From: Trueperella pyogenes | GTDB lineage: Bacteria > Actinomycetota > Actinomycetes > Actinomycetales > Actinomycetaceae | Reading direction: 5' to 3' | Assembly (NCBI RefSeq): GCF_001070855.1 | Contig: NZ_JVLH01000004.1 | Span: 1 to 64,000 of the forward strand | DNA: 64,000 nt | In this document: positions 56,862 to 64,000 of the stretch, in pieces | How the letters are laid out: every line of letters starts with the position of its first letter | Position numbering within the stretch: position 1 is the stretch's first letter | Notes under the pieces: generated by a model | Seen by the model: the letters and a program-made list of their open reading frames with translations, nothing else | What the model was told of the DNA's origin: nothing | Databases searched by the model: none | Made by a program: the position numbers and the translations under genes

Positions 56862-57587
56862 TCAGCTTTCGACACCCGGAAGCCGCCATGAGCGCCGGTG
56901 AAGCTCCGAAGGACCCAAACGCTTCAAAGCATCGATATGCGCAGCCGAAGAATAGCCTTTGTTCGATGCCCATCCATATCCCGGGTCCTCGTATTCTTCC
57001 ATCAAGCGATCGCGAAAGACTTTCGCAGCAACTGAAGCAGCAGAAACCGTCGCACACGATGCATCCGCCTTAACACGAGTGACAACCTTTGGGGTAGAGA
57101 CCGTGGGATAAAGAGGACCATCAAAATCATCAAAAAGATCCGGAGAATCGCTCAGCCAATCGTGGCTTCCATCCAAAATGACGATATCTGCTTGAAAGCC
57201 ACGATCAGATGCGGCCTTTAAAGCACGCCGTCCAGCAAGTCGAAGTGCGGCAATAATTCCATAACGATCGATCTCATCGTTGCTTGCCTGGCCAATTTCA
57301 ATGCAGGGACTCCACTGAAAAACAGGCTCAAATAAGGCCTCGCGAGCGCGAAGACTGAGCATCTTTGAATCAGCGAGCCCCAGAAGAACTGGAATCCCAG
57401 CAGGAGGAGCGAAAGCCAAGCCAACGCATACCGGACCGGCAAGAGATCCGCGTCCAACCTCGTCCATGCCAGCAACCACACCGAAACTGTGTTGGAGCTC
57501 CTCTTCCCACTCTCGGGTGGGAGTAATTTTGGACGAGCGCTTCGGTGCTTCTCCGCGGCTCGAAAAAGTCTGCTTGGAGGCGTTCAT
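56862..57587 (-). CDS. rnhB: Ribonuclease HII
   Basis: Cuts RNA in RNA-DNA hybrids and removes misincorporated ribonucleotides. 241 residues. Catalytic residues lie in VAGMDEVGRGSLAGPV (Asp-Glu, about 39-54), VILDGSHDWL (Asp, about 133) and VKADASCATVSAASVAAKV (Asp, about 175). An N-terminal extension of about 35 residues precedes the core. The start overlaps the lepB stop by four bases (ATGA). Confidence 0.96.
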   Translation of the reverse strand: MNASKQTFSSRGEAPKRSSKITPTREWEEELQHSFGVVAGMDEVGRGSLAGPVCVGLAFAPPAGIPVLLGLADSKMLSLRAREALFEPVFQWSPCIEIGQASNDEIDRYGIIAALRLAGRRALKAASDRGFQADIVILDGSHDWLSDSPDLFDDFDGPLYPTVSTPKVVTRVKADASCATVSAASVAAKVFRDRLMEEYEDPGYGWASNKGYSSAAHIDALKRLGPSELHRRSWRLPGVES

Positions 57588-58336
57588 TTGGCAGCGGGGA
57601 CGTCAGCGAAGACCGAGCGGTCCCCCAACCAGCTGACGCGATTGGTTGGCCAAATTACCGCGAATGCACGGCCGACAACGGCACTTTCGGGCACATATGG
57701 GGTTTGCCCGTTCCCCATGTGATAACGAGAATCCGCAGAATTTGAACGGTTATCTCCCATAACCCACAGAGAGCCTTCAGGAACAGTGACGTCGAAAGTA
57801 ATTGACGAGGCCGCACCGTGGTTGGCGATGTAGGGCTCGGTGATCGTGACGCCGTTGACCTGAAGCTTGCCATCTGCCGTACAGCAAGTCACGTGATCGC
57901 CGCCTAGACCAATGACTCGCTTCACTAGGGTTTGTTCTCCGCCCGCTGGAAGCAATCCGGTAAATTCAGCCACTTTTCGCAAAGGCGAAGAGGTATCTGT
58001 TTCGCTCTTGGCAAGCCATCCCAAAGTGTCATCAAAAACGACAACGTCTCCACGCTTAATGTCTCCCGTGAAGTGGGAAACGCGAGATACAGCGATGCGG
58101 TCTTTTTCGACCAGAGTATTACGCATCGACGCAGAGGGAATCCAAAAGACCTGCACAAGGAAGGCGCGTAGAAGCGAGGAAATCACCAGGGCACAGACGA
58201 CGATTACGGCAAGCTCACGCAGCCAATTGAAGGGGTTCTTCCGTGCCCGACGTTCTTCGCGTTCAATATCCTTAATCGAAGGGCCGTGAGCGACCGGCAT
58301 TCGGACGGCTCTCCCGCGTGCGCCTGATCGACTCAT
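57584..58336 (-). CDS. lepB: Signal peptidase I
   Basis: Membrane serine protease that removes signal peptides of exported proteins. 250 residues. One transmembrane segment (LAVIVVCALVISSLLRAFLV, about 42-61). The catalytic Ser is in WIPSASMRNTL (about 70) and the catalytic Lys in TLVKRVIGLGGD (about 138). Box E GDNRSNSADSRYH is at about 195. A basic cytoplasmic N-terminus of about 40 residues precedes the helix. In the rplS-lepB-rnhB order typical of actinobacteria. Confidence 0.96.
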   Translation of the reverse strand: MSRSGARGRAVRMPVAHGPSIKDIEREERRARKNPFNWLRELAVIVVCALVISSLLRAFLVQVFWIPSASMRNTLVEKDRIAVSRVSHFTGDIKRGDVVVFDDTLGWLAKSETDTSSPLRKVAEFTGLLPAGGEQTLVKRVIGLGGDHVTCCTADGKLQVNGVTITEPYIANHGAASSITFDVTVPEGSLWVMGDNRSNSADSRYHMGNGQTPYVPESAVVGRAFAVIWPTNRVSWLGDRSVFADVPAAK

Positions 58337-58384
58337 AAACAGATCCCTTTCCTATGTCTACCGTAAATTCTCACACGTATGCGA

Positions 58385-58414
58385 AAGCCCGGCATCCTTA
58401 AGGATACCGGGCTT
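58385..58414 (-). terminator. rplS terminator
   Basis: Thirteen-base stem with one mismatch (58385-58397 with 58402-58414), loop TTAA, between rplS and lepB; CTTTCGC follows on the minus strand. Confidence 0.7.
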
Positions 58415-58430
58415 ATATCGCGAGCGAGTG

Positions 58431-58787
58431 TCACTCGGCAGATCCGGAGCGGTGCTCCTTGATCTTTGCGGCCTTACCGTGGCGCTCACGCAGGTAGTAG
58501 AGCTTTGCGCGGCGCACGTCGCCCTTGGTCACGACCTCGATCTTGTCGATCGTGGGTGCGTGCAGGGGGAAGGTACGCTCAACACCGACACCGAAGGAAA
58601 CCTTGCGGACGGTGAAAGTTTCGGAAACACCGTGGCCACGACGTGCGATAACAACGCCCTGGAAAACCTGGATACGCGAGCGGTTACCTTCGATAACCTT
58701 CACGTGAACCTTAACGGTATCGCCTGCACGGAAAGCAGGGATGTCTTCGCGCAGCGATGCTGCATCGACGGCGTCCAGCTTTTGCAT
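58431..58787 (-). CDS. rplS: 50S ribosomal protein L19
   Basis: Large-subunit protein at the subunit interface. 118 residues from ATG 58785-58787 with AAGGAG upstream. Conserved: [40 protein letters not shown] and [18 protein letters not shown]. The frame extends into the 198-base gap before trmD, which looks like a leader without a gene. Confidence 0.97.
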   Translation of the reverse strand: MQKLDAVDAASLREDIPAFRAGDTVKVHVKVIEGNRSRIQVFQGVVIARRGHGVSETFTVRKVSFGVGVERTFPLHAPTIDKIEVVTKGDVRRAKLYYLRERHGKAAKIKEHRSGSAE

Positions 58788-58985
58788 TTTCACTCCTTGA
58801 CGCTTCTGCCGCAGGTCAGTCACGTCTTTTCGGCAGGTCAAGCCTGCGTTTCTTCATGTATCTGTATGATCCGGCGGCCCCCCACGGCAGGTAACGCCAC
58901 ACACAGACCGTTTAATTTTGCCACAGCTCAGGTACTAAAGAACACCCCGAAAGCCCAGAAGTGTGAGCACGCAGCGGTGATTTCG

Positions 58986-60311
58986 CTAACTCTGCGCGGG
59001 ACGAATCATGACGACGTCGGTGGCCTCGGTATTGGCACTCAAACGGAAATGACGCCTTCCTGCCTTTTTAAAACCGTGCTTGCGATAGAAACGCTGTGCG
59101 CGTTCGTTATAGATGTGTGTTCCTAAAACGATTTGGCTTGCGCCTTCTTCTCTGGCAATACGAATCGTATGCTCCAGAATCGCTCCAGCAATGCCGCTGC
59201 CGTGAACCTCTTCGCACGCATAGCACTTCGACAGATAGGCAGCACGATCATCCAAGGGGTACTTGCCATTTCCTCGCGGCATATCTTTCGGACTGCGTAA
59301 GAAAATCAAGGTGTAGGCAAGCAGCTGGCCTTCACTCTCTGCAAGGAAACAACGCGCATTGGGATCAGCAAGGTATTCCTCGAAAACCTGAGGATTCAAT
59401 CCATCGGAAATAAAAGCCTGGACATCTTCCTCAGGAATAAAGTCCGGGGGTGCCATGGGGAAAGTGAGGCTGGCAAGCTCACTGATGCGCTCGGCCTCGT
59501 CAGGGCGCGCAGCACGAATCTCAATGGGCACAACGTGATCCTCACGCATCAGCACACCGTTCTCCGCCAAAATTTCCCTGTCTTGGGTACTCAGCTGGTC
59601 AGCCGACGAGCATGCAATACGCGCAATGATATCCGGGCGTCGTTGCGCTGTACGCTCAAGACTACGATCTAGACGCCAACGATCGATCTTTGCGTGGTCA
59701 CCGGACATTAATACATCGGGAACCTGGTGCCCGCGCCATTCTTGCGGCTTCGTGTAAACCGGGTATTCCAAGAGGCCAATACCGCTATGGGATTCTTCAA
59801 CCAGAGAATCGGGGTTCCCAATCACTCCGTCGATCAAGCGACCAACAGCTTCAACCAAGACCAAGGCTGCCACTTCCCCACCGTTGAGGACGTAATCCCC
59901 GATAGAGAATTCTTCAACCACCACGCCACGGCTACGGTAGTGATCAGCAACGCGCTGATCAATGCCTTCGTATCGTCCGCAGGCAATGATGATTCGATCG
60001 AAATGCGAAAGTTCCTCTGCTTTTCTCTGGTTAAAAGGGATTCCCGAAGGTGTGGGGATTGCTAGAACGCACTTTCCGGCCTCTGCACCGATGACGGTAT
60101 CCAGTGCCTCTCCCCAGACATCAGGCCTCATGACCATACCCGCACCCCCACCATACGGGGTGTCATCAACCGTTCGATGACGATCATGAGTCCATGAACG
60201 CAGGTCATGGACGTGAATGTCCAGCTGACCGCTTTGACGGGCCTTCCCCATGAGAGAAAGATCGAGAGCGGCAAAGTACTGCGGGAAAATGCTCAGCAGA
60301 TCGATACGCAT
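58986..60311 (-). CDS. trmD: Fusion of tRNA (guanine-N1)-methyltransferase TrmD with a GNAT acetyltransferase domain
   Basis: 441 residues where TrmD alone is about 240-260. Residues 1-255 are TrmD, which makes m1G37 in t[16 protein letters not shown] (about 55-67), [12 protein letters not shown] (about 110-121) and the trefoil-knot SAM site [20 protein letters not shown] (about 133-152). Residues about 262-437 form a GNAT domain starting [20 protein letters not shown], with the acetyl-CoA loop region [20 protein letters not shown] and the ending [20 protein letters not shown]. The join is in frame, with no sign of sequencing error. The acetylation substrate is unknown. Confidence 0.93.
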   Translation of the reverse strand: MRIDLLSIFPQYFAALDLSLMGKARQSGQLDIHVHDLRSWTHDRHRTVDDTPYGGGAGMVMRPDVWGEALDTVIGAEAGKCVLAIPTPSGIPFNQRKAEELSHFDRIIIACGRYEGIDQRVADHYRSRGVVVEEFSIGDYVLNGGEVAALVLVEAVGRLIDGVIGNPDSLVEESHSGIGLLEYPVYTKPQEWRGHQVPDVLMSGDHAKIDRWRLDRSLERTAQRRPDIIARIACSSADQLSTQDREILAENGVLMREDHVVPIEIRAARPDEAERISELASLTFPMAPPDFIPEEDVQAFISDGLNPQVFEEYLADPNARCFLAESEGQLLAYTLIFLRSPKDMPRGNGKYPLDDRAAYLSKCYACEEVHGSGIAGAILEHTIRIAREEGASQIVLGTHIYNERAQRFYRKHGFKKAGRRHFRLSANTEATDVVMIRPAQS

Positions 60312-60325
60312 AGGCTTCCTCTTCC

Positions 60326-60832
60326 TCAGCGGGCCTCAATGGCTTGATCGTCAAAAAGCCCGGGCAGCGGCTCGATCGTCACAGTACCGTTTGGGATGTC
60401 AACTGTGGGGACAAGTTGATGGACAAAGGGAACCATAACAGTGCTTGCGAAGGTCTTTACTAATAGGAGATCCTGAGCGGCTCCCATTTGGAGCCCTTGA
60501 ACCACGCCCAGCTCATTCCCCTGAGGATCAACTGCGCGCAGGCCCTTGAGCTGATGCGGATACCACGCATCTTCTTCTTCCCTCTCATCGACAAGCAGAC
60601 GAGCGCCGCGCAATGCTTCGGCGTCCTCGCGGCTTGAAACCTCATCAAAAAGGGCGATCATGCGATCTTTTTGCTGACGAATTGAAGAAAGCGTGAGCTT
60701 GGGAAACGCCGCATTCGAGGTCGAGAAGCTTTCTCCAGGGGTAAAAAGCTGCGGATCGTCGCTTCGAATATCGACAATGACTTCCCCACGCAGTCCGTGT
60801 GCGGGTCCGATCTGTGCTGCCGTCATGAGCAT
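60326..60832 (-). CDS. rimM: Ribosome maturation factor RimM
   Basis: 16S rRNA processing and 30S assembly factor. 168 residues. The N-terminal RimM domain has [20 protein letters not shown]; the C-terminal PRC barrel starts near [20 protein letters not shown] and includes [20 protein letters not shown]. It lies 14 bases before trmD. Confidence 0.95.
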   Translation of the reverse strand: MLMTAAQIGPAHGLRGEVIVDIRSDDPQLFTPGESFSTSNAAFPKLTLSSIRQQKDRMIALFDEVSSREDAEALRGARLLVDEREEEDAWYPHQLKGLRAVDPQGNELGVVQGLQMGAAQDLLLVKTFASTVMVPFVHQLVPTVDIPNGTVTIEPLPGLFDDQAIEAR

Positions 60833-60859
60833 GGGATGAATCCTTTTCGGGGGTATGCC

Positions 60860-60892
60860 AAACGGGGACCTGTTTAAGCCAGGTCCCCGTTT
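60860..60892 (-). terminator. Hairpin terminator after khpA
   Basis: Perfect 13-base stem (60860-60872 with 60880-60892) with a 7-base loop, between khpA and rimM. Only three Ts follow directly on the minus strand, so readthrough into rimM-trmD is possible. Confidence 0.7.
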
Positions 60893-60907
60893 GAGATCAC
60901 TAAGTTG

Positions 60908-61147
60908 TCACTCGCGGTCGGTGTCAACGACATCAACGCGGACATTTCCCCGGGGAGAAAGCGCGTTCATTACCGTGCGCAGCGCACGGGCCGTACGACC
61001 TCCGCGGCCGATGACACGCCCCAGATCCTCAGGGTTCACACGAACCTCAAGCATCTGCCCGCGACGCATGTTGCGAGAAGAAACCCGCACGTCTTCGGGG
61101 TGATCAACGATTCCGCTGACCAGGTGTTCGAGTGCATCAGCAAGCAT
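60908..61147 (-). CDS. khpA: KH-domain RNA-binding protein KhpA
   Basis: 79 residues, a single KH domain with the G-x-x-G loop in VIGRGGRTARALRTV (about 45-59). The family binds RNA and, with KhpB/Jag, affects cell division and elongation in Gram-positive bacteria. It starts two bases after rpsP, the standard rpsP-khpA-rimM-trmD order. Confidence 0.94.
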   Translation of the reverse strand: MLADALEHLVSGIVDHPEDVRVSSRNMRRGQMLEVRVNPEDLGRVIGRGGRTARALRTVMNALSPRGNVRVDVVDTDRE

Positions 61148-61149
61148 GA

Positions 61150-61635
61150 TCAGGCTTCCTCGCCGGCTTCTTCAGCCTTGGGCTCTTCTGCAGCTTCTTC
61201 AGCGGCAGCGGCCTGTGCGGCTTCCTCTTCAGCCTTGCGAGCAGCTTCTTCCTCAGCCTTCTTGGCGGAGGCGTCTGCCTTGCGCTTCTCAGCAGCGGCT
61301 TCGGCGTCCTTGATCGCCTGAGCAGCAGCGGCTGCCTTGTCGGCATCTGCGTACTGCACGCGGGACACTGCGTCTGCCTTGCCATTGAAGCGAGCGATGT
61401 CACCGGTCAGGACCAGCAGGTTACGAACCTGGTCCGAGGGCTGTGCGCCAACGCCGAGCCAGTACTGAACGCGGTCAGACTTGATCTCGATGGTCGAGGG
61501 GTTCGGGGTCGGATCGTACAGACCGACCTCTTCGATGACGCGTCCATCACGCTTCTTGCGCGAGTCAACGACAACGACACGGTAAACGGGTGCATGGATC
61601 TTGCCCATGCGCTTCAAACGAATGCGAACTGCCAC
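61150..61635 (-). CDS. rpsP: 30S ribosomal protein S16
   Basis: 161 residues from GTG 61633-61635 ([20 protein letters not shown]), with AGGAG about 11 bases upstream. The core family region covers the first ~85 residues ([20 protein letters not shown]-like block at about 55-75). The last ~60 residues are an Ala/Glu/Lys-rich tail ([20 protein letters not shown]), longer than in E. coli (82 residues) but seen in actinobacteria. The 201-base gap upstream contains a possible -10 but no gene. Confidence 0.96.
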   Translation of the reverse strand: MAVRIRLKRMGKIHAPVYRVVVVDSRKKRDGRVIEEVGLYDPTPNPSTIEIKSDRVQYWLGVGAQPSDQVRNLLVLTGDIARFNGKADAVSRVQYADADKAAAAAQAIKDAEAAAEKRKADASAKKAEEEAARKAEEEAAQAAAAEEAAEEPKAEEAGEEA

Positions 61636-61836
61636 TGTTGTGGTCACTCCTGTTTCAAATCGGTGTGGGATAGACATACGTCAGGTAGGGAAACACAGAC
61701 GATGATTATCCCGGGACGCGACGAACTCAGATGAGAGGGCTCTTCGCACGTCGAGTACAGCGATTAATTATGCCAGTTTTAGCTGGTCTTTCCAAGCCAA
61801 TCGGCGTCAGACTCAGCCAATTCACGGTGGTCTTGG

Positions 61837-62943
61837 TCACCGCTCATGCGAAGAGGTTGAAGAAAGCGCGACAAGCTCTCCGCCTCGACACAGCCAAAGA
61901 GGTGCGAGAAGTGCATCAATGTCGTCGGGACAAGCAGAGTATCCGACAAGATCAGCACTTCCTCCAACGAGCCCTTCGTCAACCCCCAGATAGCGGCGCG
62001 TTTCCAAAGTTGCCCTTTGAAGAATTTCACGAGGCCTCACCCCAAGTCCGCCCCACGCGCGCAGTTCAGCAAGGATACTTCCGGGTTCTTGGTAGCCGCC
62101 CGTATCGCTTGCAGGTAAGAGCGTAATTCCAGAGTCGAAGAGCTCTTGAGCCTGCTCGTATCTGCCTTGCCAAAGCGTATTCATTGTTGCTGAATATCGC
62201 GGATATTTGCGTGCCGCCTGCTCAGAAAATTCCTTGAACAATTCACGCTGAAGCATGGTGACAGACACAGCGATCCCACGTTTTTTCGCTTCGCAGATCT
62301 GATCTTTATCCATACCACTGGCATGTTCGATATCATCAACACCTGCTTCAATGAGGTCATCGATGACGCGCGAGGAAAAGGCATGGACCGCCACACGCCC
62401 TCCGGCCTCGTGGACCCCGGCGACAGCCTCGATAAGGATTTCACGAGGCCACAGGGGCTCGAGGTCAGCCTCCACTCCCCCGCTGCGGTCAATCCAGTCG
62501 CCAACGATCTTCACCCACCCATCGCCGCGCGCACACTCTTCACGCGCGATATCTGGCAGCTCACGAACATCGCTGATCTCACGCGCAAGACCCCGGATAT
62601 ACCTCATTGGCCGAGCGATATGACGACCGCACCGGATAAGAGTCGGATATCGGGGCTCATCATTTACCCACGAAGTGTCAACTGGCGAGCCACAATCTCG
62701 CAGAAGAGTCACCCCGGCGCGAAGCATGGCATCAAGTTGCTCGCGTTGTTGAGCGCGCTCAAGAGACGTCGCAGCTGCACCGACACCGATGTGACAGTGC
62801 ACATCTGCAAAAGCGGGTGCAGCCCACCCACTCAGAACTCGCGAATAGGCAGGAATCTCATCGACGGGCGAGATTACTGGAGTTAATTTCCACTGACCAC
62901 TGACCCATCCCGAATCAGTAAAAAGGTGCCCGTCGAAATACAT
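61837..62943 (-). CDS. Amidohydrolase-superfamily protein
   Basis: 368 residues, cytosolic, metal-dependent TIM-barrel hydrolase type. Metal motifs: FADVHCHIGVG (H-x-H, about 46-56), the lysine region GWVKIVGDW (about 140-148), RVAVHAFSS (His, about 185), VDDIEHASGMDK (His, about 208) and LLPASDTGGY (Asp, about 278). The layout resembles imidazolonepropionase/prolidase-like amidohydrolases acting on cyclic amides or peptides; the substrate is unknown. Its ATG overlaps the ffh stop (TGATG), so it is translated with ffh, an unusual partner. Confidence 0.85.
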   Translation of the reverse strand: MYFDGHLFTDSGWVSGQWKLTPVISPVDEIPAYSRVLSGWAAPAFADVHCHIGVGAAATSLERAQQREQLDAMLRAGVTLLRDCGSPVDTSWVNDEPRYPTLIRCGRHIARPMRYIRGLAREISDVRELPDIAREECARGDGWVKIVGDWIDRSGGVEADLEPLWPREILIEAVAGVHEAGGRVAVHAFSSRVIDDLIEAGVDDIEHASGMDKDQICEAKKRGIAVSVTMLQRELFKEFSEQAARKYPRYSATMNTLWQGRYEQAQELFDSGITLLPASDTGGYQEPGSILAELRAWGGLGVRPREILQRATLETRRYLGVDEGLVGGSADLVGYSACPDDIDALLAPLWLCRGGELVALSSTSSHER

Positions 62944-64000
62944 CAGCCTCGGCCGAGCATGCGTCGGATATCTTCGGGCAGATCATCCAAGGTCGGGCGC
63001 GGCGCGTTGGGTGCCTGCGCGGGTGTTTCAGTCACGCCGAATGCGGATCCCGCCGGAGCTGAAGGACGCTGTTCACGAGGAAGCATCGCCTCTAATTCCT
63101 GCTGACGACGCTTTGCAGGGTTACCACTTCGCGCCTTCTTTGCAACGCGAGCGCGCTGGGCACGATCCTTACGCGCCTGCGCCTTTTGCTTGGCCTTACC
63201 ACCGCTGCCAGGCATCGAACCAAATCCGGGCATTCCTCCCGGGCCCATCTGTCCCATCTGCCCCATCATGGTCTTTGCGGCTTCAAAACGCTTGACTAGG
63301 TTATTGACCTCAGCGACCGTCACGCCTGAGCCGCGGGCGATGCGCGAGCGACGAGAGCCATTGAGAATCGAGACATCGGCCCGCTCGGCGGGAGTCATTG
63401 AACGGACGATCGCTTCAACGCGATTAACCTCGCGTTCATCGAAATTCTCAAGCTGATCACGCATCTGAGCCATTCCGGGGATCATCCCCAGAACCTTCTT
63501 CATAGACCCAAGCTTGCGGACCTGCTGAAGCTGGCTGAGGAAGTCATCAAGCGTAAGTTCACCGGACATGGCCTTCTTGGCCATCTTCTCAGCTTCTTCA
63601 GCATCCAAGCGCTTTTCAGCTTGCTCGATGAGCGTCATGATATCGCCCATATCGAGGATTCGAGACGCCATGCGGTCGGCATGGAAACGTTCGAAGTCGT
63701 CCAAACCTTCGCCCGTCGAGGCGAAGAGGATGGGAGCTCCCGTTACGCCGCGCACGGAAAGGGCGGCACCGCCTCGGGAATCGCCATCAAGCTTGGAGAG
63801 CACGACACCGGTGAAGCCAACACCGTCACGGAATGCGGTCGCGGTATTGACCGCATCCTGACCGATCATGGCGTCAAGGACAAACATCACTTCGTGCGGA
63901 TTGACAGCCTGGCGAATAGCAATCGCCTGATCCATCATCTCTTGATCGACACCCAAACGGCCCGCGGTATCGACAATCACAACATCGATGCCGTGAGTGA
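62943..64000 (-). CDS. ffh: Signal recognition particle protein Ffh (5' part beyond the window)
   Basis: Only the last ~352 codons are present; the frame is open to the window edge (THGIDVVIVDTAGRL at its start). GTPase G3 motif DTAGR and G4 region (VVLSKLDGDSRGG, T/S-K-x-D) are visible, then the closing GEGLDDFERF block. The methionine-rich M domain includes LGMIPGMAQ, GSRRSRIARGSG (SRP RNA binding) and VKRFEAAKTMMGQMGQMG. A basic Lys/Arg/Gln-rich tail ends in LPEDIRRMLGRG. With FtsY it targets membrane proteins to the translocon. Confidence 0.97.
   Translation of the reverse strand, partial: THGIDVVIVDTAGRLGVDQEMMDQAIAIRQAVNPHEVMFVLDAMIGQDAVNTATAFRDGVGFTGVVLSKLDGDSRGGAALSVRGVTGAPILFASTGEGLDDFERFHADRMASRILDMGDIMTLIEQAEKRLDAEEAEKMAKKAMSGELTLDDFLSQLQQVRKLGSMKKVLGMIPGMAQMRDQLENFDEREVNRVEAIVRSMTPAERADVSILNGSRRSRIARGSGVTVAEVNNLVKRFEAAKTMMGQMGQMGPGGMPGFGSMPGSGGKAKQKAQARKDRAQRARVAKKARSGNPAKRRQQELEAMLPREQRPSAPAGSAFGVTETPAQAPNAPRPTLDDLPEDIRRMLGRG

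Overview
The window looks like a chromosomal segment of a mid-GC actinobacterium, most likely of the family Actinomycetaceae (Actinomyces/Schaalia-like). The evidence is the set of actinobacterial marker families (DUF3052 next to aceE, DUF3145, DUF2469 next to rnhB, ArgR, polyphosphate glucokinase), the gene order rpsB-tsf-pyrH-frr-cdsA-rlmN-dxr-M50 protease-ispG, the frequent GTG starts and the homodimeric E1 pyruvate dehydrogenase. Species cannot be fixed from sequence reading alone. Nearly all of the window is dense housekeeping DNA with three accessory insertions.

Layout. 1-165 (minus): a promoter and leader resembling those of rRNA operons, pointing out of the window. 206-7965 (minus): tyrS, an O-antigen-ligase-like membrane protein, argR, a flavodoxin-like protein and pheST. 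8105-10705 (plus): panB, map and polyphosphate glucokinase. 10773-11132 (minus): RNase P RNA. 11170-16976: yaaA, a coiled-coil protein and a NIF3 protein (minus), then the coupled operon lipB-lipA-AMP-forming ligase. 17039-18780: an ISL3-type unit with three terminal repeats, an 8-bp target duplication and a small passenger membrane gene. 18809-27626: a mannoside uptake and breakdown locus (GH38 alpha-mannosidase, GH5-like enzyme, ABC importer; divergent LacI regulator). 27729-32833: type II NADH dehydrogenase with a high-GC core, tRNA-Val, DUF3052 and aceE.

33051-36348 is an A/T-richer four-gene cluster: a long helical protein with a glycine-zipper region, a membrane protein, an unknown protein and a small WXG100/EspC-like helical protein. 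It resembles an orphan type VII secretion effector cassette and is the best candidate here for an undescribed system. 36444-41231 (minus): aspA, an acyl-carrier-like protein lacking the phosphopantetheine serine, DUF3145, def and proS. 41298-51396 (minus): a membrane-anchored SRPBCC-like protein, the MEP isoprenoid genes ispG and dxr with the site-2 protease between them, a DivIVA-like protein, rlmN, cdsA, frr, pyrH, tsf and rpsB. 51752-64000: a degenerate M23 protein (plus), then on the minus strand xerC, dprA, comM, yraN, DUF2469, rnhB, lepB, rplS, a trmD-GNAT fusion, rimM, khpA, rpsP, an amidohydrolase and the 3' part of ffh, cut by the window edge.

How the genes fit together: most minus-strand genes from 64000 back to 36444 form the usual actinobacterial translation, ribosome-assembly, secretion and isoprenoid blocks, with start/stop overlaps showing translational coupling. 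LipB/LipA make the lipoyl cofactor used by the pyruvate dehydrogenase complex whose E1 is also here. The mannoside locus and the polyphosphate glucokinase suggest growth on sugars, possibly host glycans.
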